Assembly: GCA_024349245.1 (NCBI GenBank)
Contig: JALDNG010000721.1
Coordinates: 1-64,000, forward strand
From: Neodontobutis hainanensis
Lineage: Eukaryota > Chordata > Actinopteri > Gobiiformes > Odontobutidae
Direction: 5' to 3'
Length of the DNA stretch: 64,000 bases
Under the pieces are notes generated by a model. It saw only the letters and a program-made list of their open reading frames with translations, had not been told where the DNA came from and ran no database searches. Below, piece by piece: positions 49,019 through 59,368 of this stretch (its first letter is position 1; each line of letters opens with the position of its first letter). Both the position numbers and the translations under genes were made by a program.

Positions 49019-49437
49019 TTACCTGACACCGTCGGGGATCGTTTGACCCGATCTCAAGTTTCCTTTGGTCAGTGAAAGTGATTCTTTACGTACTCCAGTC
49101 AGGGACCAGAGAACGTTGTTAATGGTGTCGACTTGTGCGTCGAGTCTGACTAGCATGTCAGCCCCAATGTACACTGAATGTGAGAGATTAGGAATGACAG
49201 CAAACGTGTGGGTCAGTTCTCTTTTGTTCCATCGTACGATGGCAGAGCATAGACCGATGGCGGTTAACGCATGAGTCGGTGTGGGGTTAGCAGGGAACCT
49301 AGTGCGCTTCTTTATGAAGGTCAGGCACGGGTTTATCTGCGTTAGAGTGTTAAACAGCTCCTGGCTGGTGGCAGATTTGTCAGCCCATAAGGCCATCACG
49401 ACATTGTCGACTGGAGTTGCTTCCAGTGAGTGAATTA
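49019..49437 (-). pseudogene. Protease-region remnant of the minus-strand element
   Basis: A 126-codon minus frame (49019-49399), open a little further upstream, contains HSVYIGADMLVRL and INNVLWSL. IGAD+L resembles the second conserved region of a retropepsin-like aspartic protease. The catalytic DTGA/DSGA that should precede it is missing, probably lost at the junction near 49437. Confidence 0.5.
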
Positions 49438-49492
49438 GTTGTTTTTAGTTGTTTTTAGTTTTTGTTAGTCTTGTGTTGAATTAATCTGAAAT

Positions 49493-51180
49493 ATGGGATC
49501 CAATACAAGTAAAAACAGTCCTGCAAAGGACTTCTGTGAATTCAATGTGATATATATGATAGAAACCTGCCAGGGAGTTGTGATAAAATGGATGAATGGA
49601 AGTTGTATGGTTTTAATGGACGAATGAGTGAAAGTAGTTTGACTGCATTACGCAATAGAATACAAGATGCAGAAAAGAGACTTATGTCCAAAAATCAGTA
49701 AACCCAAGCAAATAAAGGAGATTAAAAGACATTATGAATGTTTAGAGATGTGGGAAAAAGCAGTTGAAGCAAAGAAACAGAAAGAAAAAGAAAATAGGGA
49801 AAGAAATTTAAAATACTTAGATACAGTAAAGGGGCCATTTCAAAGCACAGGTTATAAAGCAACTGATAACATAACTAATGCGATGTCCTCTTGTTTTCCG
49901 AGTCTGACCCAGCCTGTTGGTCCGGCACTCATGAGTGAAGACGATGACGCCACCGCTCTCGCTGCTGCACATCTCCACAGTGAAGAAAAGGGAGGGCTCC
50001 AGAGGCAGAGACAAGCGGCTCAGACACATGCAGCTTCTGCAACAGCTGCTCAACTGTACCCAGATCTGACCACCCAGGCTGAAACAAACACCCTGATGAA
50101 CACTGGACTGTCAAGTCCTGTCACCAAACCTCCTTCATATGACTCTGCCACCAGTCCTAAGAACTCTAACAACCCCTTCACAACTGAACTTTCATCAGAC
50201 AAATCTTTCTCCTTCCTGTCCCCGTCCTCACACGAGAAGCAAGACACCTTATGGGGCTGTGTTTCAAGCTCCTATGATTGAATTTCCAAATCCAGCTCCA
50301 CCACCACCATCCCCAGACAATGAAACCGAAGTACAACGCCAAAGACGACTGGCTGAACATCCCGCGCCTGTGCTTATGTATCGCTCACCAGACCCCTCAA
50401 GATGGACTCAATTAATGAAAGACAATATACCTCCTATTAACAGAGGAGGCGCCACATTGGGCCAAATATTCAAACTGTTCAGAGATCCCTGGTATTCTGA
50501 GAACAATCTGCAACTTAGAAGATTACTCAAAAATTCAAGCAGCGGTTGAAGACCATGACGGCATGAATTCTCTTCCCACAATCCAATGGGACGACAACAC
50601 TGACTATGCCAGATACGTGAACGCCATTGTCACCGCTCTGACCCAGCAGTTCCCAGCCCGCATGGACATGAACGTTTTGATGTCACTAAGACGTGGAGAA
50701 GATGAATCAGTCATGTCTTTTGCCGCTAGAGCACGCCAACATTGCATTCAACACAGTGGCCAGGCTGCCACTGCCTGGACAGCTGAACAACACACCAGTA
50801 CATTTGAAGAACTGTTCAAAATGATGTTAAAACGGCCTTGGAAAAGACATTGTTAAAATTATGACAGACAAAATGGCATGGGACACAAACCGTGTCCAAG
50901 AAATTCACCGCTACGCCCAGGACGCAGAAATCAGATGTGCCAATAAAAAAGAAAAAGTGGATGCAAAATTAGTCTCCACTTTTGCAAAGATGACCTTTGC
51001 CCAACCATCACATTTCAACAGAGGTAGAGGACGACTAAGAGGAAGAGTCAGCTTGGACCTCAGGAGGTTGATGTTCGATGAAGCTACTAAAGTCTCAACT
51101 GTGTTTCATTTGCGCTGAACCAGGCCACTGGGCTGACAACTGTCCCAAGAAAGAAGAGACCGAGCTGACCAACGCTCTGA
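49493..51180 (+). pseudogene. gag remnant with myristoylation-type start, PPSY motif and zinc knuckle
   Basis: Gag is the structural polyprotein. The start ATG (49493) gives MGSNTSK, a Gly2 context typical of N-myristoylated matrix proteins. That frame stops at 49625-49627; two other frames (from 49588, then 49667) carry on. A Lys/Glu-rich helical stretch follows, then a late-domain motif PPSY at 50129-50140. A capsid-like part has IPPINRGGATLGQIFKLFRDPW and, in the next frames, a major-homology-like region; residue context is approximate. A CCHC zinc knuckle (C-x2-C-x4-H-x4-C, starting CFICAEPGHW) is at 51102-51143. At least four frame changes break the gene. Confidence 0.82.
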
Positions 51181-51408
51181 CACTGCTCTGAGTGACCCCA
51201 ACTGACTGGCTGGTGATGATGAGGAACCGAGGGACTTCGCCGCAAAATGAGATGAGTATAACACACTAAAAAAGGACACCACACCTGTCACTGATGATGC
51301 ACACAACACCGCACTGCTCACAAGCAATGAAGACGCGCTTGCAACTGATCCACTGCTTGCTTTAGTGACAGAAACCATTAAGAAACTTGAAATGAAAAAA
51401 AAGCTGAA

Positions 51409-52164
51409 ATGTTTAAAGGTACCTATGCTAAGTTAACAACATCGGTGTGTGAATTACCGGTAATAAAATGTGACATCAATGGAAAAACTCTGTCATTTAT
51501 GGTTGACTCTGGGGCCACAAAATCTCTGATCAGAAAAGACCAAATTCAAACTGCATTAAATGGCAAAACAACTCACTCCATTAGTGCAAGTGGACAGATT
51601 GTTAAAGAACCATTCACAAAACCTCTATCTGTAATCTGGCATTTACCTGATCCATCAGTGTCCACTACACACAGCTTTCTGTTGTCTGAGTTGTGTCCAG
51701 TGAATCTAATAGGTCGTGACCTAATGTGCGCACTAGGAATTACCTTGTCTGCAGACGAAAATGGTATCAAAATAAAACAAACCAAATCTGAATATTGCTT
51801 TATAAAATGTGAAGTGATCACTCCATTGTATGTGTATCAGTGGAATGACCATCTGCTGACTCCAAATTTGTTACACAACGCTAAACAATACATGAGCTCA
51901 TTCTCTGAATTCATGAAGGCAAATGCACTACATGTTACAGCGCATGTCTCCATGGGTCCAGATGAACAGTATGAAGAAAGCTGGTACCGACAAACTACTG
52001 ACCGACTCATTCTGAATGGACTGTACTTTAACCAAGATTTTTGCGCTTATAATGTTCCATTACCTCACAAACTGTCAAAGTTCTTCAAAATCCAAAACTC
52101 AGCCCCGCATGTCTCAATAGCCAAACCACATAACAAACAATGGCGTGATGTTGGTCTTTTATGA
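51409..52164 (+). pseudogene. Retroviral aspartic protease and start of pol
   Basis: A 251-codon frame. FMVDSGATKSL (51500-51530 region) holds the catalytic DSGA of a retropepsin, which works as a dimer to cleave the polyproteins. The flap-to-C-terminal region includes PVNLIGRDLMCALG, matching the conserved LIGRDLL-type motif. After about residue 130 the frame continues into a spacer that leads towards reverse transcriptase and ends at TGA (52162-52164). The protease domain itself looks unbroken, but it is no longer joined to gag or to the polymerase. Confidence 0.82.
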
Positions 52165-52384
52165 CAAAATGTTTAAAAGCTACAGATTGGAAACAAGACC
52201 CAGATAATCCAGACATTTACCACTCTCACGAGCTTGACACATGCTATGTGCCATTCACTGCAGGAGTCAATTGTAACCGCTCCTGCTACCTTCTTCCTCA
52301 AAATGACTCCACCCCATCTTCCTGTCACACACTCGCAAAAGTCGATGCTCAGCCTCTCACACCAGTGATGTGTCTCCACTGTTA

Positions 52385-53526
52385 ACACAGTTACCAGACT
52401 CATTGTGGGCCAAACACAAATATGATGTAGGTTTAATTAAAAACTGTAAACCTCTCCAACTAACTCCAAAGTCAATACAGACCAAAAGCACGTCAATATC
52501 CTCTGAAGCCTGAAGCTGAACAGGGATAAAACCAGTCTTTGACTCTCTGCTGAAAGCAGGTGTAATTGTTGAGTGCTCTGACTCTCTGCCGTACTCCAAT
52601 TTTCCCTGTAAAAAGATCAGACCACAGGAAATGCCCACTGAGTGGCGTGTCCAAGAATCAGTGGGTATTCACTCTCCAGCACCAATCTGTCCCAATCCAT
52701 ACACCATCATGTCACAAATTCCAACAACTTCAAAATGGTTCTCTGTGGTTGACATTTCAAATGCTTTTTCTCTGTACCTGTCCATCTAGACTCCCAGTTT
52801 TGGTTTGCCTTTGAATTTGCAGGAAAACTCTATTCCTGGTCTCGAATGCCACAAGGCCTAAATTGCGCTCCTAGCGTTACGGTCAGGCATTACGTGACAG
52901 TCTCTTTCATTTGACACTTCAACACTCTGCCATTTTGCAGTACGTTGATGATATCATGCTCTGTTCAGACAGAAGGAGCAGTGTGAGACTGACACACTGC
53001 TTCTATTAAATCACCTAGCTGAGCAGGGCCACAAGGTTTCACTTTCTAAAATTCAGTTTGTAAAACAGAAAGTTCAGTTTCTTGGTCATGTCATCACTCA
53101 CTCACAAAAAGCATTACTACAGACAGGGTGATACCCATTGCCAACTTCCCAAAACCATTGACTAAGAAACAAATGCTGTCTTTCCTTGGCATGTGCTCCT
53201 ACTGCAGAACTTTTATTCCAAATTACTCTACTGTAGAACGCCCACTACGTGATCTTACTCTGAAAAAAGACATGACACTTCACTCCAAACTCACATGGAC
53301 ATCTGAGGCTGACTCTGCATTTACTCATTTGAAACTGCTACTACAGACAGCCCCTGCATTGGCATTGCCAAACCCTGACAAGCCTTTCTTCCAATTTGTT
53401 GATGAACGTGATGGTTGTATGAATTCTGTTCTCGCCCAAAAACAGACAGCTGCTGAAGCCTGTGGGTTACTTCGACACACCTTGATCCAGTTGCTAGAGG
53501 CCACCCATCATGTCTCCGTGCTTTAG
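52385..53526 (+). pseudogene. Retroviral reverse transcriptase remnant
   Basis: Pieces in several frames. FPCKKIRPQE and WFSVVDISNAF (catalytic Asp, motif A, near 52740-52770) lie in one frame. SRMPQGLNCAPS-type sequence is near 52840-52875, and QYVDDIMLCSD with the catalytic YVDD at 52941-52952. The connection with QFLGHVITHSQK is near 53080, followed by LTKKQMLSFLGMCSYCRTFIPNY in the frame at 53128-53526. Frameshifts and stops separate motif A from YVDD. The enzyme would copy viral RNA into DNA, but this copy is inactive. Confidence 0.85.
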
Positions 53527-53839
53527 CAGCCTGTGAAGCAGCAATAATTGCCTCTCGTCCCTATGTAGGCTACAGTCATCTCACCCTTTTTGCTCCACAT
53601 GCTGTCTCCAACATTCTGACTGAACAAAAGACAGCTCACTTGACCCTGCTCGTCAGCCACGTTACAACACCACCCTTCTGAACCTACCGAATGTTGAGGT
53701 TAAACGTTGTAACACTCTCAACCCTGCTACACTCCTGCCTCTCCCAGAGGAGGGAGAACCTCACTGTTGTCTTTCTGAACTTGACCTTATCTGTCTGCCA
53801 AGACTTGATTTGACTGACACTCCTCTTCTAATCCTGAAC

Positions 53840-54235
53840 TCATTTTTATGTAGATGGTTCAGCTTCCAAGGACCCAACCACCGGTACTGCACACGTTGGA
53901 TATGCAGTTGTGGATGATCATGCAACAGTGACGCTATCTCCTCTCAGTCCTCGGTTATCAGCGCAAGCAGCAGAACTAATTGCCCTGACCAAAGCCTGTC
54001 AATTGGCATCTGGTAAAACAGTTAACATTTACACAGACAGTCAATATGCATTTGGTGTTCTACACAACCACGCAGCACTTTGGCGCCACAGAAAATTCCT
54101 CAAATCTGATGGCAAACCCATTTCACACAAAGATTTGATTTCTGATCTTTTAGATGCAGTGCTACTCCCATCCGCCGTGGCAGTATGCAAGTGTTCTGCA
54201 CATACCTCTGCCAAAGACAGTCTCTCTAGGTAATG
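53840..54235 (+). pseudogene. Retroviral RNase H remnant
   Basis: FYVDGSASKDP has the first catalytic Asp (53853-53855). It is followed in the same frame by SAQAAELIALTKACQLA (catalytic Glu) and VNIYTDSQYAFGVLHNHAA (catalytic Asp), ending at TAA (54234). RNase H removes the RNA strand during reverse transcription. The core is surprisingly well preserved, although the frame before 53840 is disrupted and the normal read-through to integrase is broken. Confidence 0.85.
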
Positions 54236-54479
54236 CACGAGCAGACAGCTGCAAAAGCAGCGCCACTCACACCCTATGTTGTTACATTACTCTCCCAGAC
54301 AACGGATCAAACTTGCACTCACTCTGACATTGTTTCACTCTCTGATTTGGCCCGCATCTCCACTCCAGCAGACAAAGCTGTTTGGAAAAGAAAAACTGTA
54401 CAAACACAAATGGTGTTTGGATGGGCCCTAATGGCAATCCATGTCTTCCTCAAGCCCTCTTCCTGCCTTTTGTAAAATT

Positions 54480-55449
54480 GTTACATGGCGTTGACCATGT
54501 ATCAAAGGAGGGAATGAGAAAAGACCTTCAAAGACATTGGTTTACTGTGGGTTTAACAAATTTGCTGAAGATTTTTGCTCAAAATGCTTCATCTGCTTAA
54601 CCAGCAATTCTAAAGGTAACTCCTACAACAAAACAGATGTTGGAGGTCACAAACCCACCTCCAGGCCTTTTGGCCACATTTAAATGGACTTCATTGAGTT
54701 AACACCTGCGAAGGTAAGAAATACTGTCTTGTAATAGCTGACATGTTTTCAAAGTGGGTAGAAGCATTCCCAACAAAACACTGCACTGCTGACGAGTAGC
54801 AAAATCATCTTAAGCGAAATAACCTCGCTGGGGACTTCCGAATCTAATTACGAGTGATAACGGTACTCATTTTGTAAATGACATTTTGAAAACACTGAGT
54901 GAACACCTTAAATTTGACCTGAAAACTCATTGCTCTACCATCCAGCTTCTGGAGGAGCTGTAGAAAGAGAAATGGCACTCTGAAACGCAAATTGGCAAAA
55001 ATATCTGAATCAACAGGTAAAACGCGAAATAACCTTTCTCCCTTTGAGATAGTGTTTGGACTACCTCCTGGAATTGGGTTTGGACCCCATCTAAACCTGC
55101 AGCACTGGCCGATAGTACTCTGCCAGACCCAATGATATCCTATTGTATTTCACTCTCTAATATTCTCTCTAATATTAGATCTCAGGTGCTTGATTCCCTG
55201 CCCAAACCGGCCACCCACCAGTTTCACAAACTCCAGCCTGGCGACTACATCCTGGTGAGAAACCTGAGGAAGCGCAGCTGGAGAGACAAACCCTGGTGTG
55301 GGCCCTATCAGATCCTGCTCACGACCCACACGGCTGTGAAGGTCGCAGAAAGAGCCCCTTGGATCCATGCACAACACTGCAAGAAGATTCCTCCACCTGA
55401 CCAGCTCGTCAACTGCTCCCCACTGTCAAAGAGTGGACCCAGTGAATGA
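54480..55449 (+). pseudogene. Retroviral integrase remnant
   Basis: The HHCC zinc-binding domain is split between frames: HGVDHVSKEGM near 54486 and FCSKCFIC near 54572. The catalytic core follows with MDFIELTP (first Asp, near 54687), LVIADMFSKWVEAFP, and ITSDNGTHFV (second Asp, near 54850), then a Glu-containing stretch near 54950. The C-terminal DNA-binding domain (55132-55449) is open and has FHKLQPGDYILVRNL and GPYQILLTTHTAVKV, typical of class I retroviral integrases. There are stops and frame changes in the core. Confidence 0.85.
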
Positions 55450-55619
55450 TCACAAAGTAAGAGGCTTGTCCCGAGAACAAGCTCCTACGTGGGAGATCTG
55501 AGGTGAGACCTTAGCTCTACCTCCACCGTTGACTACGTGGGAAGACTGGGGTGAGATTTTCGCCACCTCCTCCGCTGAAACTGCTCTGGTAAACGCAGTT
55601 CAACGTTGAGACCAGTGCC

Positions 55620-56224
55620 GAGAGCTGGTCCCACCTACAATCAAGTTTATGAAAGACTCTGTACCACCTGAAGAAATAGAGCTGACCGTTTTCAGCAAAT
55701 TCAACAGCGTAACTATAACATGTGACACACTCATCTGTCCCACAGTTCCTCACATCACTGATAACCAGTTTTATACTGACAAATATATATGTATATATCT
55801 TTTTGGGTTCTTTATTGCATTTAAAATTGCTCTAATGATTAATTTTGAATATCTATTAAACAATTATTACATACTCATGCATGTTAATGTTATGATAACT
55901 GCTTAATTTTATTTTATTTGTTACTATCATTTTATTATTGCTATTATTGAACAGATCTTTGAACATTAGAAATGGGCGGTGTTTGGAAAACATGGTTAAC
56001 TAAACTGCAGGCATACTTTTAGTGGTTATTATCCTTCTTTTCCTTGTCTCCTGCTGCATTATTCCGCTCATCCGAAGATTAGTGACTTCTCTTTTAACCT
56101 GCAACTAGCTAAACTCTATGTTGAATTGCCTCAACAGGACAAAGACCACAACCCAGACACCTCTGCTCTTGATTGTGACTCTGTTAATTCTGTTTTATTT
56201 GCTCATCTATTTGAAGAAAACTAA
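55620..56224 (+). pseudogene. env remnant, ectodomain mostly deleted
   Basis: Only about 0.6 kb lies between integrase and the 3' region, while retroviral env usually needs 1.5-2 kb. An open piece from 55649 includes a hydrophobic stretch (YICIYLFGFFIAFKIALM). A second, near 55990-56090, reads LVVIILLFLVSCCIIPLIRR, a transmembrane anchor with a basic cytoplasmic start. The frame closes at TAA near 56224. Surface-subunit motifs, cleavage site and fusion peptide are not seen. A large deletion is likely. Confidence 0.55.
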
Positions 56225-56740
56225 GTATGACTAAGAATGTTCCTATGTCTGTGTAATCCACATGTAATTTTCTTTTGAAATAGTAATTGTGAAATATAGT
56301 CACCAAAGCAATCACAGCTAATCAACTTTTGAACCTGATAATTTTAATTTTTGTTATTTTAGACACGTTAAGGCTAAAATTGTGTACTTACATGTGGTGT
56401 TTTTAAATTTTTTCACTAATGCTTTCTTTGAGGTAAAGTCTTTGATTTGAAGGTTTTTAAGTTTTACAAACTGATTTATTTTGTGAATATTTTTCATCTA
56501 ATGCTTATGTTTAACCCTAGTGAGTTACGCTGCCTGTGAGGGAGGGGCTGTGGTGTTCTTTTCCCAGCGTTAGGTCAGCTACTGATAGTATGAAATGTTT
56601 CTACTTGATTTAGTCAGCCCTCGGCTGGGTTTTTCGGCACCACAACTGTAGTACAACTCACAAAGCTTAGGTTAATTTGATTTATGTTTTGTATCCTAAT
56701 TGAGTTTTGATTGATTTTGGTTGATCAATTGTGTTTGATC
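56225..56740 (+). other. Region between env remnant and 3' LTR
   Basis: AT-rich sequence, no open frame of note. It ends with TTGATCAATTGTGTTTGATC, a short inverted repeat just before the polypurine tract. Confidence 0.6.
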
Positions 56741-56753
56741 AAAAGGAGGGAAT
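56741..56753 (+). other. Polypurine tract of the provirus
   Basis: AAAAGGAGGGAAT directly before the LTR start TGTAATGG. The position and purine run match a retroviral plus-strand primer. Confidence 0.8.
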
Positions 56754-57095
56754 TGTAATGGGAAAATCATATTTTCCTCTTCACATGCTCTGTGCTGTCC
56801 TTGACCGCAGCATAATGATGTGCGCACCATCTGTACTGTTTTCAAACTGATAAAATTGTCTTTCATGTTAGATGGCTCACTCCTGAGAGCCAGTGTTTCA
56901 TTTTTCTTATCTGCTGTGATTTCAGTATAAATTCTAAGCCCGCCTAGTTAACATTGGGACTGTTCATGCAACTCTGTACACAGACAGAGTTGTATTTTCC
57001 ATTCCTCCTTTTGCAAAAGATGTCTCTGAATTCTTTTTCTTTTCCTTAAATAAATCACCAAAAGACATCTGTTGTTTTCTCAAACTTATTCCACA
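56754..57095 (+). repeat. 3' LTR of the provirus, 342 bp
   Basis: Begins TGTAATGGG after the polypurine tract and ends TTATTCCACA, giving TGT...ACA termini. It contains a TATA box (TATAAA, 56926-56931) and a polyadenylation signal AATAAA (57049-57054), 118 bp apart, so U3, R and U5 can be placed. No second copy is present in the window, so its divergence cannot be used for dating. Confidence 0.82.
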
Positions 57096-57856
57096 ATAAT
57101 ATATTTATTTTTTCAACCACACACTTTACAACTTGGCAATTGCATGATAATAGTGGGGTATTTACCAACATATCCGTGCTGTATCAATTACTATTATTAT
57201 TATTATTATTATTACATCAATTTTATATAACGCTTTTCTGGGGAGGCAAAGACGCTTTACATATCAATTATGGCATACAACAAATGACAGTTTTAGTGAA
57301 AGTAAATCAAAAGAAAAATATGGGGAGTCAGAGGCACTAGGACCCAGTGTGGCATTTGAGTTGAGGCAGCAGATTGTGTACTGAGGCCTAAACACGACAC
57401 ATTCCTGGCTGAAGCCACACTTCACTCAGTCTGTTTGAGAGAGGTCTGTACTTTCTTTTCAGCACAGGTTAAATAAAAACTTAATTAATATAATGATGGG
57501 AAATACAAAAGAGACTGTAACTGAGAATTAATTAATGTTTAATCTATGTAGGCCACTAATTATGGAAATATGTGTCAATATTTTGTATTTTCTGGCCTCA
57601 GTTCCTTTATACATAAAAGTTTTTGCTTGACCAGGTGTGAAAATCTTTTGTGAGGAATGCAGTTTTCTCCCATTTCTCCGTTCCTGCAGGATCTGAATCA
57701 GTGACCAGTTGAACACAGAGACTGCAGTGTTTGTTGTCCAAGAGCATGCCAGAAGTGGGGCCAAGTGTGTTTACAGTGAAATGTGAGCACTCAGTGGGAT
57801 GTAATACGGCTCTGGTTATATGATGACTATTACAAATGTGTAATGAGGAAGATACC
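57096..57856. other. Mostly unique sequence right of the provirus
   Basis: Contains an (ATT)n microsatellite (about 57192-57215) followed by ATATAACGCTTTTCTGGGGA and AAGACGCTTTACAT. Read on minus this looks like the 3' tail of an L2-type LINE or SINE, so a short reverse-oriented tail fragment lies at 57190-57262. The remainder shows no recognised gene. Confidence 0.55.
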
Positions 57857-57897
57857 GTTGTTTACGGCCTTTGGAGGCGTGACCAACGCCAGCAGCG
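57857..57897 (+). repeat. 41-bp direct repeat, left copy
   Basis: Starts GTTGTTTACGGCCTTTGGAG and ends CCAGCAGCG. The right copy at 58106-58148 has two single-base insertions. The left copy directly precedes a TATA-like box. Confidence 0.9.
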
Positions 57898-57976
57898 CCT
57901 GCTATTTAATCCGTGGTTTAGTCGAAGTCAGTAGGAGAAGCAACTTAGCAGCAGAAGCCTACAGAACCGTGTAAGT
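57898..57976 (+). promoter_or_regulatory. Candidate core promoter and first exon with splice donor
   Basis: TATTTAA at 57903-57909 is followed about 60 bp later by CCGT|GTAAGTG (donor at 57971), a strong vertebrate 5' splice site. A start site near 57930-57940 would give a short 5' untranslated exon. Downstream on the same strand, after the satellite, lies an Ig-type exon with an acceptor at 63751. A 63-codon frame at 57783-57974 overlaps but has no recognisable domain. Inference only. Confidence 0.35.
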
Positions 57977-58105
57977 GTATTTGATTCTTGTCATTTTTGA
58001 GCTTAGTGCCGTGTTATTGCTGAGAAACCGCTCTGTGCATTACTACGACTCTGTCACGTGGTGCACCGCGCTCACTCACCTGCTCGCCGCCTGGTTTCGC
58101 TTTGA

Positions 58106-58148
58106 GTTGTTTACGGCCTTTTGGAGGCGTGACCAAACGCCAGCAGCG
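58106..58148 (+). repeat. 43-bp direct repeat, right copy, abutting satellite
   Basis: Near-copy of 57857-57897. Its last base (58148) is the exact edge where the duplicated satellite block begins (58149 matches 38258). Confidence 0.9.
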
Positions 58149-59368
58149 TAGACATTTATTAATACAGACTATAGTCGTGCAGTAGAACAGACTGTAGAAG
58201 TGCAGTAGAATAGACTGCAGTAGAGCAGTTGTACAGACTGTAGATGTGTAGTAGAACAGACTGTAGACATTTCTCAGAACAGACTGTAGACGTGCAATAG
58301 AACAGACTGTAGATGAGCAGTAGTACAGACTGTAGACTTGCATTAGAATAGACTGTAGATGTGCATTAGAACAGACTGTAGACGTGCAGTTGAACAGACT
58401 ATAGATGTGCATTTGAACTGATGTCAGAGCAGCAGTTGTACAGACTCTAGATTGGCTTTAGAACAGACTGTAGATGAGCTTTAGAACAGGCTGTAAACGT
58501 CCAGTAGAACAGACTGACAATTAGAACAGATTGTAGATATGCAGTAAAACAGACTGTAGACGTGCAGGTGAACAGAAATCAGAGCAGCAGTAGTACAGAC
58601 TCTAGAATTACCTTAGAACAGACTGTAAACGAGCAATAGAAATGACTGTAAACGTCCCGTAGAACAAACTGACAATGTGCAAAAGAATAGACTCTAGAGC
58701 TGCAGTATTACAGACTGTAGATGAGCAAATGAACAGACTGTATATGAGTTTTAGAAAACACTGTAGACATGCATTTATAAAAGACTGTAGAGGTGCAGTA
58801 ATACAGACTGTAGACAAGCATTAGAACAGACTGTAGAAGTGCAGTAGTACAGACTGTAGAGGTGCAGTTGAACAGACTGTAGACGTGCAGTTAAACAGAC
58901 TTCAGAGCAGAATTAGTACAGACTGTAGATTGTATAACAGACTGACAATTAGAACAGATTGTAGATGTGCAGTAAAAATGACTGTAGACATGCAGTAGAA
59001 TAGAATGCAGTAGAGCAATAGTACAGACTGTAAAATGGCATTAGATCAGACTGTAGACATGCAGTAGAACAGACTGTAGAGGTGCAGTTGTACAGACTGT
59101 AGATGAGCATTAGAACAGACTGTTGATGTGCAGTAGAAAAGACTGTAGACGTACAATAGAACAGACTGTAGATGAGCATTAGAACAGAATGTAGGTGTCC
59201 ATTAGAACAGACTGTAGATGTGCAGTAGTAAAGACTAAAGACCTGCATAAGAATAGACTGTGGACGAGCATTAGAACAGACTGTAGATGTGCTTTAGTAC
59301 AGACTGTAGAGGTGCAGTAATACAGACAGTAGACGAGCATTAGAAGAGACAGTAGAAGGGCAATAATA
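58149..59368 (+). repeat. 23-bp satellite, forward, start of the 59-63 kb duplicate
   Basis: Forward monomers closely matching 38258-39453 in order, with scattered substitutions and small indels. The match begins exactly at the end of the 43-bp repeat. Confidence 0.94.

Larger units (their letters stand above)
44199..49437 (-). mobile_element. Retrovirus-like LTR element with long LTR, 5' part and RT missing
   Basis: Minus-strand element. In its own direction it has a protease-region remnant (49019-49437), an end-of-RNase-H/connection remnant (about 48261-48620), integrase (46973-48109), a polypurine tract and a 1.96-kb 3' LTR. Gag, most of reverse transcriptase and the 5' LTR are absent. 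The right edge near 49437 joins the leader of a second element in opposite orientation. The length of the LTR is unusual. Integrase motifs show a Ty3/Gypsy- or retrovirus-type element; I cannot assign the family. Ancient and defective. Confidence 0.82.
49438..57095 (+). mobile_element. Endogenous retrovirus-like provirus, no 5' LTR, env mostly deleted
   Basis: Plus-strand provirus with the order gag, protease, reverse transcriptase, RNase H, integrase, env remnant, polypurine tract, 3' LTR. The pol layout, the YVDD reverse transcriptase and the integrase C-terminus (GDYILVRNL, WCGPYQILLTTHTAVKV) resemble class I (gamma/epsilon-like) retroviruses. The 5' LTR and primer-binding site are absent: upstream of the gag start the sequence runs within about 60 bp into another element of opposite orientation. 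Many frameshifts and stops in every gene show an old, inactive copy. Confidence 0.87.

Noticed and set aside
57783..57974. A 63-codon gene
   Set aside because: No recognisable domain; the frame simply overlaps the promoter-like and splice-donor region, which explains the sequence better.
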